NCBI RefSeq assembly: GCF_004114375.1
Contig: NZ_CP034692.1
Coordinates: 1,736,001-1,800,000, forward strand
Direction of reading: 5' to 3'
Source: Halorubrum sp. BOL3-1
Lineage (GTDB): Archaea > Halobacteriota > Halobacteria > Halobacteriales > Haloferacaceae
DNA: 64,000 nt
Part shown: positions 33,992 to 43,296 of the stretch, in pieces
Position numbering within the stretch: the stretch's first letter is position 1
Layout: each line of letters starts with the position of its first letter
Made by a program: the position numbers and the translations under genes
Notes under the pieces: generated by a model
What the model was told of the DNA's origin: nothing
The model's database searches: none
Seen by the model: only the letters and a program-made list of their open reading frames with translations

Positions 33992-35362
33992 TCACTCCGA
34001 CGACGACGCCACCGAGTCGGTCATCCAACAGTCGTCGACGTCGCCGAGGGTGTCGTTCGTCCCCTGGCTCCCGCCCGCGATCAGTTCGAGCCGGAACTCG
34101 TACCGCCCGGTCACGCCGCCGTCCTCTCTCGTGACGACCTGAATTTCGGCGGTGCCGCCGTCCACCTCCGGGACCGAGTACCGCGCGGTGTCGTACGTGA
34201 GCATCGGCGCGTACCGCTCCGTCTCGAACAGCGCGGCGTAGTCGCTCACGGAGCCGACGACCTCCCTGTTCTCCGGCGAGGCGAACGCTCGCAGGGTTCG
34301 GATACCGTCGTTCGTCGCGTTGTCGTTGTAGCGTAGCGCGTTCAGCTGTATCTGAACGACCTGAAGCGCGGACCGCTCGCAGGTGGGAGCGGGCGCCGTG
34401 TTCCTGACGACTTCGTCGGCCGGTCCGGCCGTCGGCTCGCCGTCGACGCTCTCCACGGCGTCCCCGTCGGCGGTCTCCGTTCCGCCCCCGTCGGCGGTCC
34501 CCGTTCCGCTCCCATCGGCGGTCCCCGTTCCGCTCCCATCGTCGCCCTCGACGCCTGCGATACCGCCCGGACCGTCGGTTCCGACGGTAGCGGCAACGAA
34601 CGCGCCCCCGACGCCCGCAGCGAGGAGCGCGACGACGGCGACCGCCGCGAGGAGGGTCCGCGGGTACGCTCGGTCGCTCGACGCGCCGGCAGTCTGAGAC
34701 TCATCCGTCCGAGAGTCGCCCGTCCGCGACCGTTCCGACGAGGACTCGACCCCGGCAGTCGTCACGTCCGCCGCCGCGTCGGCGGCTCCGGTCCATCCGA
34801 CTCGGGAGAGAGGGCCATCCTCCGAGTCGGACCCGTCATCGTTCGCCGCGCCGTCCGTCGTATCCCCAGCCGTCGTATCGCCGTCGTTCGTCGTACCGCC
34901 GCTTGTCGCTCCATCGCCCGCGCCGACGTTCGTCGCATCCCCACCCGTCGCGTCGTCGTTCGTCACGCCGTCGTACGCCTCGGATCGGACCGGAAGGTCG
35001 AGGATCCGTTCGGTTATCGCGTTCGCAGCCGCGGGCGACGCGGCGTACAGGAGGCGCTGTCGGAGATCCGCCGGGGTGACGACCGCGACGTCGCACTCGG
35101 GGACGCCGCCGTCGAGGAGCGAGTCGCTCGCGACCGCGACGGCGTCGGCCGACTCGCCTCGCACGCGCTCGGCCGCGTCCGAGACGACGAGGATCTCGGT
35201 CCGACGACCCCCCGACGACACCGCGACGCGCGGCGGGTCGACCGCCGCGGCGTCGGCGGTCACCGCGTACGCCTCACCGACGAGCGCCGCGAACGCGTCC
35301 CTGTCGAGCGACTCGACCGCGGTCGCGAACGCGTCGAGGGAGATGGGGTTGCTCGCGGTCAC
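33992..35362 (-). CDS. single-pass acidic haloarchaeal protein with DUF4864-like extracytoplasmic domain
   Basis: A 456-residue protein. The N-terminal soluble domain (about residues 1-125) starts PISLDAFATAVESLDRDAFA. A long low-complexity linker rich in D, G, T and N (about 130-230) follows, then one membrane helix (about 240-262, LLAAVAVVALLAAGVGGAFV), a second Gly/Thr/Asp repeat tract, and a C-terminal domain from about residue 330. That domain (ALQVVQIQLNALRYNDNA, CWMTDSV) resembles DUF4864. It is probably anchored with the tail outside. Function is unknown. I considered but did not support a Mrr-like nuclease domain in the N-terminus. Confidence 0.6.
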   Translation of the reverse strand: MTASNPISLDAFATAVESLDRDAFAALVGEAYAVTADAAAVDPPRVAVSSGGRRTEILVVSDAAERVRGESADAVAVASDSLLDGGVPECDVAVVTPADLRQRLLYAASPAAANAITERILDLPVRSEAYDGVTNDDATGGDATNVGAGDGATSGGTTNDGDTTAGDTTDGAANDDGSDSEDGPLSRVGWTGAADAAADVTTAGVESSSERSRTGDSRTDESQTAGASSDRAYPRTLLAAVAVVALLAAGVGGAFVAATVGTDGPGGIAGVEGDDGSGTGTADGSGTGTADGGGTETADGDAVESVDGEPTAGPADEVVRNTAPAPTCERSALQVVQIQLNALRYNDNATNDGIRTLRAFASPENREVVGSVSDYAALFETERYAPMLTYDTARYSVPEVDGGTAEIQVVTREDGGVTGRYEFRLELIAGGSQGTNDTLGDVDDCWMTDSVASSSE

Positions 35363-35500
35363 CGGTGGATCGCCACGCAGTACCGATAGTACGTGACGCG
35401 GTCTCTTTGCTCTTGTGTCGGGAAAACCGAGCGCGGCGGCTCGACGAGGGGAGCAGGTCGAGAATAAAGTAGAGCGCGGTCGACCGCGAAACGGGACGCG

Positions 35501-36091
35501 TTACTTGCCCTGACGGTCGTTCGAGGTGACGCTCGGGCGCGTCTTTTCGGTGCCCTTGCCGCGTTTGCGCTGACCGCGGCCCTTGGTGCCGGCGGAGGTG
35601 AGCCCGCGGTACGCGCGGCCCTTGTGGTCGTCCGAGCAGATCCAGTTCAGGTCGTCGTCGTTCTCGATCGCCGGGTGGGCGGGGTCCACGAGGATGACCT
35701 CGTGCCACTTCTGCGAGCCGTCCTCACCGACCCAGTAGGAGTTGAGCACGCGGAGGTTACGGTACTTCCGCGAGACGCGCTCCTCGGCGATGCGCTGGAT
35801 CGACTTGCGGCGCGAGACGCGGTTGACGCCCTGGCGCTTCGAGCGGCGGCCCCCCTTGAAGCGCTGCTTGCGCGAGCCGCCCTTACGGACGCTCGCGCGG
35901 GCGACGATGACGCCCTGCTTGGCCTTGTAGCCCAGTTCGCGGGCCTTGTCCAGTCGGGTCGGGCGCTCGATGCGCTCGATGGCGCCCTCGTCGCGCCACT
36001 CCTGTTTGCGCTGCCACTGCAGTTCCGCCAGTTTCCCCTCGTCGGGGGACCGCCACGCCTCCTTGATGTGCGAGTAGAAGCTTCGTGCCAT
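35501..36091 (-). CDS. rpl15e: 50S ribosomal protein L15e
   Basis: A 196-residue archaeal and eukaryotic large-subunit protein. It begins MARSFYSHIKEAWRSPDEG and carries the basic RKGGSRKQRFKGGRRSKRQG stretch that contacts 23S rRNA. The RVLNSYWVGEDGSQKWHEVI segment is typical of L15e. It is unusually basic compared with the acidic proteome. It is monocistronic here. The ATG directly follows ACACA on the minus strand, and no clear TATA box is seen nearby. Confidence 0.97.
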   Translation of the reverse strand: MARSFYSHIKEAWRSPDEGKLAELQWQRKQEWRDEGAIERIERPTRLDKARELGYKAKQGVIVARASVRKGGSRKQRFKGGRRSKRQGVNRVSRRKSIQRIAEERVSRKYRNLRVLNSYWVGEDGSQKWHEVILVDPAHPAIENDDDLNWICSDDHKGRAYRGLTSAGTKGRGQRKRGKGTEKTRPSVTSNDRQGK

Positions 36092-36463
36092 TGTGTGTCC
36101 GCGGACGGTTGCGATTCAGCCGCGAGGGCCACATGTCGTCTCGTCCCGGGGCGCGCGGCGGTCGGTCCGACCGCGGCCCCGGCGGCGAGTGCCCGCTGTG
36201 TCCGCACCAGCGAGTTGTCTGGAGTACCCGCGGTTCGCCCTTAACCGCTTCGTTCCGCGGATCGCGTGCGGTCGGGTATCGCGAGCCGGCACCGACGCGA
36301 CCGACAGCGTCGAAGGTCGGTGCCGTCGTCGGTCAGTACCGTCGGGATCGGCACCGTCGCGGTCGCGCGTCGATCGATTAAAGTTCACTTGTATCGATGA
36401 ACCGCTAGTGGTACACACCGACGCCGAGCCGGGCGGACGCGAACTCGACGGAGGGGATATCCG
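36092..36463. other. intergenic region between L15e and the cobalamin cluster
   Basis: It contains two divergent promoters. No gene is seen. A TATA-like GATTAAAG near 36376 could serve cobT with a leader of about 60 nt. I looked for a cobalamin riboswitch (adenosylcobalamin box and peripheral stems) and could not support one. Confidence 0.5.
36450..36456 (+). promoter_or_regulatory. Shine-Dalgarno site for cobT
   Basis: GGAGGGG lies 7 bases before the ATG at 36464. It is unusual for this window, where most genes appear leaderless, and it supports this start and a leadered transcript. Confidence 0.55.
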
Positions 36464-37579
36464 ATGGGAGAGGTGAGACTGATCGTCGTCGCGGGAACGA
36501 CCGCGACGGCCGCAATCGACGGTATCAGCGCCGCTGGCGCCGATCCCGACCTACGGGTCCACACGCCGAGCGCCGACCTCGAGATCGTCGAGGCGGGGCG
36601 CCCCGCGCCGGACTCGCCCGTGCCGGTGAGTCCGACCGGCTGCCCGACGCCCGCGGTCGTCACCCGTGCGGTCCGCGAGCTGCTCGGCACCGAGTCGCTT
36701 CCGGTCGAGGCCCTCGACGCCGGACTCGGGACGCCGACCGCGGCCGCCGCCCGCGACGTCGGCGCCGCTCCGGGCGGCGACGTTCGCGACCCGGAGCCGG
36801 TCCCGGAGGCGGCGACCGTCTTCGAGCGCGCTCGCGCGCTGGCTCCGGGACTCGCCGCGCCCGACGGCGGTGACGATATCGAGAAGGGTGAAGCCGCCGA
36901 ACTGCTCGTCGCCGAGACGATTCCCGGCGGGACGACCACCGCGCTCGGCGTGTTGACCGCGCTCGGTGAGCGGGCCGCGGTCTCCTCGTCCCTACCGGCG
37001 AACCCGATCGAGCGCAAGCGGCGCGTCGTCGCGGAGGCGCTGGACGCGAGCGGTCTCGAACCGGGCGACGCCGCCGGCGACCCGATCGAGGCGGTGCGGC
37101 TCGCCGGGGACCCCGTCCTCGCCGCGGTCGCCGGCCTGGTCGTCGGCTGCGCGGACGCCGACGTCGACGTCACCCTCGCGGGGGGCACCCAGCTCGCGGC
37201 CGCCGCCGCGCTCGCTCGGCACGCCGGCGTCGACCGCCCGCTCCCGCTCGCGACCACGTCGCTGGTCGCGGACGACCCCACCGCCGACCTCCCGGCGCTC
37301 GCCGCCGACCTCAACTTGCGACTGGCGGCCGCCGACCCGGGGTTCGACGAGAGCGACCACCCGGCGATGGCGGCCTACGCCCGCGGCGAGGCGAAGGATG
37401 GCGTCGGCATGGGCGGGGCGCTCGCGCTCGCGGAGCGGGCGGGGGCCGCCGACTCCGCCGTCCGCGAGCGGATCGGCGCCGTGACCGACCGCCTGCTGGC
37501 CGAGCGCCCGGACGACGGCGGGACCACAGACGGCGAGACCCCGGACGGCGCTCCCCACAACGGAGGCGACGCGAGGTGA
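36464..37579 (+). CDS. cobT: archaeal CobT-like protein (UPF0284, nicotinate-nucleotide phosphoribosyltransferase family)
   Basis: A 371-residue member of the archaeal CobT family, thought to activate 5,6-dimethylbenzimidazole as alpha-ribazole phosphate for the lower ligand of cobalamin. Visible elements are [14 protein letters not shown] in the first 75 residues, [19 protein letters not shown] (about 150-168), and [16 protein letters not shown] with GKDGVGMGG-like residues near the end. It opens the cobalamin cluster. Its stop overlaps the cbiA start (GTGA). The C-terminus has a short glycine-rich acidic tail. Confidence 0.85.
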   Translation: MGEVRLIVVAGTTATAAIDGISAAGADPDLRVHTPSADLEIVEAGRPAPDSPVPVSPTGCPTPAVVTRAVRELLGTESLPVEALDAGLGTPTAAAARDVGAAPGGDVRDPEPVPEAATVFERARALAPGLAAPDGGDDIEKGEAAELLVAETIPGGTTTALGVLTALGERAAVSSSLPANPIERKRRVVAEALDASGLEPGDAAGDPIEAVRLAGDPVLAAVAGLVVGCADADVDVTLAGGTQLAAAAALARHAGVDRPLPLATTSLVADDPTADLPALAADLNLRLAAADPGFDESDHPAMAAYARGEAKDGVGMGGALALAERAGAADSAVRERIGAVTDRLLAERPDDGGTTDGETPDGAPHNGGDAR

Positions 37580-38889
37580 AGGGGGTCGTCCTCGCCGGCA
37601 CGGCCTCCGGCGTCGGCAAGACGGTCGCGACCCTCGCGACGCTCCGCGCGTTCGAAAGCGCGGGACGGACCGTCCAGCCCGCGAAGGCGGGACCGGACTT
37701 CATCGACCCGAGCCACCACGCCCGCGTCGCGGACCGCCCGTCGCGGACGCTCGACCCGTGGCTTCAGGGGACCGACGGGCTCCGGCGCAACTACGCCCGC
37801 GGCGACGGCGACGTCTGCGTGATCGAGGGGATGATGGGGCTGTACGACGGCGACGCCGCCAGCACGGCGGGGGTCGCCGCCGCGCTCGACCTCCCCGTCG
37901 TCCTCGTCGCGGACGCGAGCGCCGGGATGGAGAGCGTCGCCGCGACCGCGCTCGGCTTCCGCGACTACGCCGACCGGACGCCACACGACCTCGACGTCGC
38001 GGGCGTGATCGCACAGCGAGCGCACGGCGGCCGCCACGAGTCCGGGATCCGCGAGGCGCTCCCCGAGGAGTTGACGTACTGCGGCCGGATCGCTCCCGAC
38101 GAGGCGCTGGAGATCCCCGAACGCCACCTGGGGCTCGAGTCGGGCGAGGAGGCCCCGGTCGACGACGCGGCGCTCGACGACGCCGCCGAGACGCTCCGAA
38201 CCGACCGGCTGCTCGACGTCGCGCGGGAGCCGACCCCGCCGACGACGCCGCCCGGCGAGGCGAGCGAAGCGGCAGACGGCGACAGCCCCCGGGTCGCGGT
38301 CGCCGCCGACGCCGCCTTCCGGTTCGTCTACCCGGCCACCCGCGAGCGGCTCCGCGAGCGCGCGACCGTGGTCCCCTTCGCGCCCGCCGCCGGGGACGAC
38401 CTCCCGCCCTGCGACGGCGTCTACCTCCCCGGCGGCTACCCGGAGCTCCACGCCGAGGCGCTCGGCGAGGGGCCCGCTCTCGCGTCGGTCGCGGACGCCG
38501 CGGCCGAGGGCGCGCCGGTCCTCGGGGAGTGCGGCGGACTGATAGCGCTCGCGGAGACGCTGACGACGGCCGACGGCGACGCCCACGAGATGGCCGGCGT
38601 CCTCCCGGCGACCGTCGAGCGCCGCGACCGGTATCAGGCGCTCGACCACGTCGAACTCCGCGCCCGCCGGGAAACGCTCACGGCGGGGACCGGCGAACGG
38701 CTCCGCGGCCACGAGTTCCACTACTCCGCGGCCGACGTCGACGCCGACGCCCGGTTCGCCTTCGACGTGGCGCGCGGGACCGGGATCGACGGCGACCGCG
38801 AGGGACTGACCGAACACCGCACGCTCGGAACGTACTGTCACGTCCATCCGGAGAGCGGGGCGTTCGACGCGTTCCTCGACGAGCTATGA
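37576..38889 (+). CDS. cbiA: cobyrinate a,c-diamide synthase
   Basis: A 437-residue glutamine amidotransferase that amidates the a and c side chains of cobyrinate using ATP and glutamine. The N-terminal P-loop is GTASGVGKT (about residues 8-16), followed by [12 protein letters not shown]. The C-terminal triad-type glutaminase domain holds GGYPELHAE, the cysteine nucleophile in LGECGGL (about residue 318) and the histidine in [10 protein letters not shown]. The length is standard. The GTG start overlaps the cobT stop, and the stop overlaps the cbiB start. Confidence 0.93.
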   Translation: MKGVVLAGTASGVGKTVATLATLRAFESAGRTVQPAKAGPDFIDPSHHARVADRPSRTLDPWLQGTDGLRRNYARGDGDVCVIEGMMGLYDGDAASTAGVAAALDLPVVLVADASAGMESVAATALGFRDYADRTPHDLDVAGVIAQRAHGGRHESGIREALPEELTYCGRIAPDEALEIPERHLGLESGEEAPVDDAALDDAAETLRTDRLLDVAREPTPPTTPPGEASEAADGDSPRVAVAADAAFRFVYPATRERLRERATVVPFAPAAGDDLPPCDGVYLPGGYPELHAEALGEGPALASVADAAAEGAPVLGECGGLIALAETLTTADGDAHEMAGVLPATVERRDRYQALDHVELRARRETLTAGTGERLRGHEFHYSAADVDADARFAFDVARGTGIDGDREGLTEHRTLGTYCHVHPESGAFDAFLDEL

Positions 38890-39947
38890 CCCCGAGCGCG
38901 ACCGCGACGAACCCGCCGGCGGTCGCCGCCGTAGCCGCCGCGCTCGCGGTCGTCGTCGCCGTCGCCGTCGATTCGGCCGTCGGGGAGCCGCCCCGACGGA
39001 TCCATCCGGTCGCGCTGTTCGGCGCGGCGGTCGCCCCGCTCGACCGCGACTGGCGACACTCGGACGCGATCGGCGTCGGGATCGCCGTCGCGCTCCCGCT
39101 GGCGGCCGCGGTCGTGCTCGGCGGGACCGTCGCGGTCGCAGCGGACGTCGCTCCGCGAGCCGGCGGCGTCCCGCTCGTCGGCGTCGCGGTCGCGGGCGTC
39201 GCGCTGTGGGTAACGATCAGCCCCCGGATGCTCGTCGCGGTGGCGAAAGAGACCGTCGCGCTGACCGAGACGGACCCCGAGGCGGCCCGCGAGCGCGTCG
39301 TCGCCCTGGTCGGCCGCGACCCGGACGACCTCTCCCCGGCCGACCTCCGGAGCGCCGCCGTCGAGAGCGCGGCCGAGAACCTCGCGGACGGCGTGGTCGC
39401 CCCGCTGTGGTGGTTCGTCGCGGTCGCGACCGCCGGGGTCGCGGCGACGGGCGTCGTTCCCGTCTCGACCGCGACGCTCGCGCTCGGCGGCGGCTCGGCC
39501 GCGGCCGTCTGGGCGAAGGCCGTGAACACCCTCGACTCCATGCTCGGCTACCGGTCGAAGCCGGTCGGTCGCGCGAGCGCCCGCCTCGACGACGCCGCCA
39601 TGTACCTGCCGGCGCGCGCGAGCGCCGTCTGCCTCGCGCTCGCGGCGGGGTCGCCCGACGCGCTCCGCCGCGCGAGACCGCTGGCCCGCGAACCCGCGTC
39701 ACCGAACTCGGGCTGGCCGATGGCGACCGCGGCGGTCGCGCTCGGCGTCCGCTTGGAGAAGCCGGGCGCGTACGTCCTCGCCGGGGGGGCAGAGCCGCCG
39801 ACGTCGGCGACCGCCCGCGCCGGGATTCGGCTCGTCCGGACCGCGGGCGGGGTCGCGGCCGCGGTCGGCGCCGGCTGGCTGTTCGCGCTCGCCGCGGTGG
39901 TCGGAGGCGCCGGGAGCGCGAGCGGGGTCCCCGGGGTGGTGGCGTGA
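38886..39947 (+). CDS. cbiB: adenosylcobinamide-phosphate synthase
   Basis: This 353-residue membrane protein attaches the aminopropanol (phosphate) arm to adenosylcobyrate. It has about five membrane segments. Family signatures are DSAVGEPPRRIHPVALFGA near the N-terminus, SAAENLADGVVAPLWWF (about residues 158-174), and NTLDSMLGYRSKPVGRASARLDD. SGWPMATAAVALGVRLEKPG is near the end. The ATG overlaps the cbiA stop by ATGA, and the stop overlaps the cobS start. Confidence 0.92.
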   Translation: MTPSATATNPPAVAAVAAALAVVVAVAVDSAVGEPPRRIHPVALFGAAVAPLDRDWRHSDAIGVGIAVALPLAAAVVLGGTVAVAADVAPRAGGVPLVGVAVAGVALWVTISPRMLVAVAKETVALTETDPEAARERVVALVGRDPDDLSPADLRSAAVESAAENLADGVVAPLWWFVAVATAGVAATGVVPVSTATLALGGGSAAAVWAKAVNTLDSMLGYRSKPVGRASARLDDAAMYLPARASAVCLALAAGSPDALRRARPLAREPASPNSGWPMATAAVALGVRLEKPGAYVLAGGAEPPTSATARAGIRLVRTAGGVAAAVGAGWLFALAAVVGGAGSASGVPGVVA

Positions 39948-40744
39948 CCGTCGCCGCGCTGCGGGGCGCGCTGGGGTTCCTCACCCGGCTCCCCCTCGGT
40001 CGAGACGAGGCCGCGTTCGAGGCGTTCGCGGGCGCCCCCTGGACGTTCCCGGTCGTCGGCTACCTCGTCGGCGGGACCGTCTCGCTCCCGGTCGCGGCCG
40101 GAGCGGTCGGAGCGCTCCCGGCGCCGACGGCGGCTCTCGCGACCGTCTGCGTCGTCTACGGTGCGACCGGGATCACCCACCTCGACGGCGTCGCGGACCT
40201 CGGCGACGCGGCGGTCGTCCACGGCGGTCCCGACGAGCGGCGCACGGTCCTCCGGGACTCTACCCTCGGCGTCGGCGGGACCGGCGCGCTCGCCGTCGTC
40301 GTCCTCGGACTCGCGACCGGCGCGCTCGCCGTCGTCTCGGCCGCCGAGTCCGCCGGGACGGTCGGCGTCGGCGCGAACGGCGGGGTCCGGACGGCGGTCG
40401 GGCTCATGGTCGCCGCGGAGGTCGGCGCCCGGGCGGCGACCGCCGCGCTCGTCTGCGTCGGGGACGCCGCCCACGAGGGACTCGGGTCGTCGCTGACCGA
40501 GCGGGTCGGCCCGACCGCGCTGCTCCCGGTCGTCGCGCTCGCCGCGCCGGCCGCGCTCGCGGCGTGGCCCCGTTTCCTTCCCGGCGCGGTCGCCCTGTCG
40601 GTCGCCGCGGCGGTCGGCGTCGCGGTCCGGGGGTGGGCGCGTTCGCGTCTCGGCGGCGTCTCCGGCGACGTCCTCGGCGCGACGACGGAACTCGCGCGGG
40701 TGGCCGCGCTCCACGCGGGGGTGATCGCGTGGACGCTCTCGTGA
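39944..40744 (+). CDS. cobS: adenosylcobinamide-GDP ribazoletransferase (cobalamin synthase)
   Basis: This 266-residue integral membrane enzyme joins adenosylcobinamide-GDP and alpha-ribazole (or its phosphate) in the final assembly step. The N-terminus reads RGALGFLTRLPLG. The catalytic motif THLDGVADLGDA is near residue 78. The rest is five or six hydrophobic helices. The GTG start overlaps the cbiB stop, and its end overlaps the next gene by 16 bp. Confidence 0.9.
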   Translation: MTVAALRGALGFLTRLPLGRDEAAFEAFAGAPWTFPVVGYLVGGTVSLPVAAGAVGALPAPTAALATVCVVYGATGITHLDGVADLGDAAVVHGGPDERRTVLRDSTLGVGGTGALAVVVLGLATGALAVVSAAESAGTVGVGANGGVRTAVGLMVAAEVGARAATAALVCVGDAAHEGLGSSLTERVGPTALLPVVALAAPAALAAWPRFLPGAVALSVAAAVGVAVRGWARSRLGGVSGDVLGATTELARVAALHAGVIAWTLS

Positions 40745-41475
40745 TGTGCGGCGGCCGCGGCACGCGGCTCGGGGGCGACGGCGAAAAGCCGCTGGCGACG
40801 GTCGCCGGGCGGTCGATGGTCGACCGCGCGCTCGACGCCCTCGCCGCGAGCCGAGTCGAGACCGCGTACGCGGCCGTCTCCCCGCACACTCCGCGAACGC
40901 GCGAGCGGTTGATCGCACGGCGGGACGGCGAGGAGTCCTGGCCGGATCGCGGGTCGCTCGGACTCGTTGTCGTGGACACGCCGGGCGACGGGTACGTCGC
41001 GGACCTCCGGACGGCCGTGAGGGCCGGACCGACCGCGCCGACGCTCACCCTCGCGGTCGACCTCCCGCTGCTCGACGGGCCGGCCGTCGACGCGGTCCTC
41101 GACGCCTACGCCGCGGCCGACGCCGACGCGCTGTCGGTCCGGGTGCCCGCGGCGCGCAAGCGGGAGCTGGGCGCGAGCGCCGACGCCGCGACGCGGTACG
41201 ACGACGCGAGCGGCGAGTCCTCGACGGGCGGCCGCGTTCCCGCCGGAATCAACGTCGTCGGGGCGCTCGACGGCGCGGGCGGGGAGACCGTCCGGGCGAC
41301 CCGCGACGCGCGCCTCGCCGTCAACGTCAACCGCCCGGCGGACCGCCGGCTCGCGGACCGGACCCTCACGGGCGACCCGGACGCCCCCGACCGCCCGAGC
41401 GGCGGGATCGACTGGCTCGACCGGCCCGGCCGGCCCGACGCGGATCCGGTCTCCGAGGGGGGTGACTCGTCGTGA
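40729..41475 (+). CDS. cobY: GTP:adenosylcobinamide-phosphate guanylyltransferase
   Basis: This 248-residue archaeal enzyme transfers GMP from GTP to adenosylcobinamide phosphate, replacing bacterial CobU. The nucleotide-binding motif CGGRGTRLGGDGEKPL lies at residues 7-22, and the metal-binding DLPLLDG is near residue 108. The C-terminus is an acidic tail. The start chosen is GTG at 40729; GTG 40741 and ATG 40744 are shorter options. Translation is probably coupled to cobS. Confidence 0.85.
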   Translation: MDALVMCGGRGTRLGGDGEKPLATVAGRSMVDRALDALAASRVETAYAAVSPHTPRTRERLIARRDGEESWPDRGSLGLVVVDTPGDGYVADLRTAVRAGPTAPTLTLAVDLPLLDGPAVDAVLDAYAAADADALSVRVPAARKRELGASADAATRYDDASGESSTGGRVPAGINVVGALDGAGGETVRATRDARLAVNVNRPADRRLADRTLTGDPDAPDRPSGGIDWLDRPGRPDADPVSEGGDSS

Positions 41476-42557
41476 ACCGTGATCGCGCGGCGGCGCTCGG
41501 GCGCGAGCCGCACGGGAGCAGCGACGACCCCGACCTGCTCGATTTCAGCGCGAACGCGAACCCCGAGGTGCCCGAGGGGGTCGAGCGCGTGTACCGGGCG
41601 GCGTTCGAGACGGCCCGGACGTACTCCCCCGAGCCGCCGTCGGCGTTCCGGGCGGCCGCCGCCGAGTACGTCGGCTGCGACCCCGAGAGCGTGGTCCCGA
41701 CGCCGGGCGGACTGGCGGCGATCCGGGCCGCGGTCTCGCTCGCGGTCGACGACGGCGACAGGGCCCTGCTCCCGGCGCCGAGCTTCGGTGAGTACGCCCG
41801 CGAGGTCCGGCTACGGGGCGGCGACCCGACGTTCGTCGACGCCGAGCGCGTCCTCGACGCGGACCCGAGCGGCCACGCGCTGGCGGTCGTCTGCGCGCCG
41901 AACAACCCCACCGGAACCGGCTACGACACGCCGGCGCTGTCGGCGTTCGCGGCGCGCTGTCGCGCGGCGGACACGGTGTTGCTCGTCGACGAGGCGTTCC
42001 TCGGGTTCACGGAGCGCGAGTCGCTCGCGGGGACCGAGGGAGTCGTCGTCGCGCGGGCCCTCACCAAGCTGTTCGGTCTCCCCGGGATCCGGGCCGGCTT
42101 CGCGGTCGGGACCGGCGACCTCGGCGCGGCGCTGCGGGGCGCTCGCCGCGCGTGGAACGTGAGCGCCCCGGCGCTCGCGACCGGCGAGTACTGCCTCCGA
42201 CAGGGGGCGTTCGTTCACGAGACCCGCGAGCGCGTCCGGCGGGAGCGCGAGCGGCTGCGGGCGGCGCTGACCGACGTCGGGTACGCCGTGGCGCCCTCCG
42301 AGGCCCCGTTCCTGCTCGTCGACGTCGTCGAGCGCGACGTCGACCGCGTCGTCGAGCGCGACGTCGACCGCGTCGTCGAGCGCGCCCGCGAGCGAGGCGT
42401 AGCGATCAGAGACGCGCGATCGTTCCGCGGACTCGACTCCCACGTCCGGGTCGCTGTCCGCCGCCCGGCGGAGAACGACCGACTCCTCGCGGCGCTCGAC
42501 GCGGGCGACGGGGAGGGCGGAGCCGACGGGAACGGGGGTGAGGACGCCGGTGTTTGA
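41472..42557 (+). CDS. cobD: L-threonine-O-3-phosphate decarboxylase
   Basis: This 361-residue fold-type I PLP enzyme makes (R)-1-amino-2-propanol phosphate, the substrate of CbiB. The PLP lysine is K199 in ALTKLFGLPGIRAG, and the cofactor-ring aspartate is in VDEAFLGF (about residues 172-179). NANPEVPEG and PNNPTGTG also fit. A tandem duplication of eight residues (VVERDVDR twice, then VVER) lies near residue 285-305. It could be confused with histidinol-phosphate aminotransferase, but the cobalamin context decides. Confidence 0.9.
   Translation: MNRDRAAALGREPHGSSDDPDLLDFSANANPEVPEGVERVYRAAFETARTYSPEPPSAFRAAAAEYVGCDPESVVPTPGGLAAIRAAVSLAVDDGDRALLPAPSFGEYAREVRLRGGDPTFVDAERVLDADPSGHALAVVCAPNNPTGTGYDTPALSAFAARCRAADTVLLVDEAFLGFTERESLAGTEGVVVARALTKLFGLPGIRAGFAVGTGDLGAALRGARRAWNVSAPALATGEYCLRQGAFVHETRERVRRERERLRAALTDVGYAVAPSEAPFLLVDVVERDVDRVVERDVDRVVERARERGVAIRDARSFRGLDSHVRVAVRRPAENDRLLAALDAGDGEGGADGNGGEDAGV
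42324..42383 (+). repeat. in-frame 24-bp tandem repeat inside cobD
   Basis: The 24-bp unit GTCGTCGAGCGCGACGTCGA plus CCGC occurs twice exactly, followed by a half copy. It encodes VVERDVDR repeats and is probably a recent slippage. Confidence 0.85.
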
Positions 42558-43296
42558 CGCGACCGTCGACGAGGGCGTTCTCCGGCTGTGCCGGCCGGAG
42601 ACGCGCTGGCTCTCGACCGGCTGGGACGGCGGGCGGTCGCGGGCGCCGGCCGCGCACAACGTCTCCGTCCCGGAGGGGTTCGACCGGACCGACCTCGCGG
42701 CCTACCGCGACGAGCGGCTGGCGCGGGCGGGGTTCGACAGCGATACGGAAGACAACCCGGAGTCCGACCGCGACGCCCCGCCGACGCTGTTCACGGGCGT
42801 CTCGATGGACCACGCCCGAGGCGCGCGGCTCGGGCCGGTCGTCGCGTACGCGACGGTCGGGCTTTCGAACCCCGCGATGCTTCCGGCGGAGCCGGCGGAC
42901 GCGACCGACTCTCGCAAGTCGGCGGCGACGACCGACCGCCCCGAACATTTCGGAACCGTCAACCTGATCGTCGGCGCGACGCGGCGGCTCGCGCCCGGGG
43001 CCGCCGCGAACCTCGTCGCAGTCGCGGCCGAGGCGAAGGCGGCGACGCTGCTCGCGACGGCGGGAGTTCCGGGGACGACGAGCGACGCCGTCGTCGTCGC
43101 GGACGACCCCGGCGGCGAGCCGGCCGAGTTCTCCGGGAGCGCCACGGCGGTCGGCGGGGCGGCCCGCGCCTGCGTCCGGGACGCGGTCCGCGCGAGCATG
43201 CGGTCGCGGTATCCGGACGGCGACGTGCCCGGCCCGACGGCCGACGCCGAACACGGCGTCGTCACCGACGAGCGGGCGGAGGTATTCGACCCATGA
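42538..43296 (+). CDS. cbiZ: adenosylcobinamide amidohydrolase
   Basis: This 252-residue enzyme cleaves the aminopropanol arm from adenosylcobinamide, giving adenosylcobyrate, so that salvaged cobinamide can re-enter synthesis in archaea. Recognisable parts are FTGVSMDHARG (about residues 82-92), GTVNLIVGATRRLAPGAAAN and TSDAVVVADDP in the second half. Its start overlaps cobD by 20 bp and its stop overlaps the cobO start. Confidence 0.9.
   Translation: MRTPVFDATVDEGVLRLCRPETRWLSTGWDGGRSRAPAAHNVSVPEGFDRTDLAAYRDERLARAGFDSDTEDNPESDRDAPPTLFTGVSMDHARGARLGPVVAYATVGLSNPAMLPAEPADATDSRKSAATTDRPEHFGTVNLIVGATRRLAPGAAANLVAVAAEAKAATLLATAGVPGTTSDAVVVADDPGGEPAEFSGSATAVGGAARACVRDAVRASMRSRYPDGDVPGPTADAEHGVVTDERAEVFDP

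Noticed and set aside
36092-36463. Cobalamin riboswitch before cobT
   Set aside because: No conserved B12-box or supporting stems could be found, and such riboswitches are rare in archaea.
41472-42557. Histidinol-phosphate aminotransferase (hisC)
   Set aside because: The fold is shared, but the gene lies inside the cobalamin cluster, where the threonine-phosphate decarboxylase is expected.
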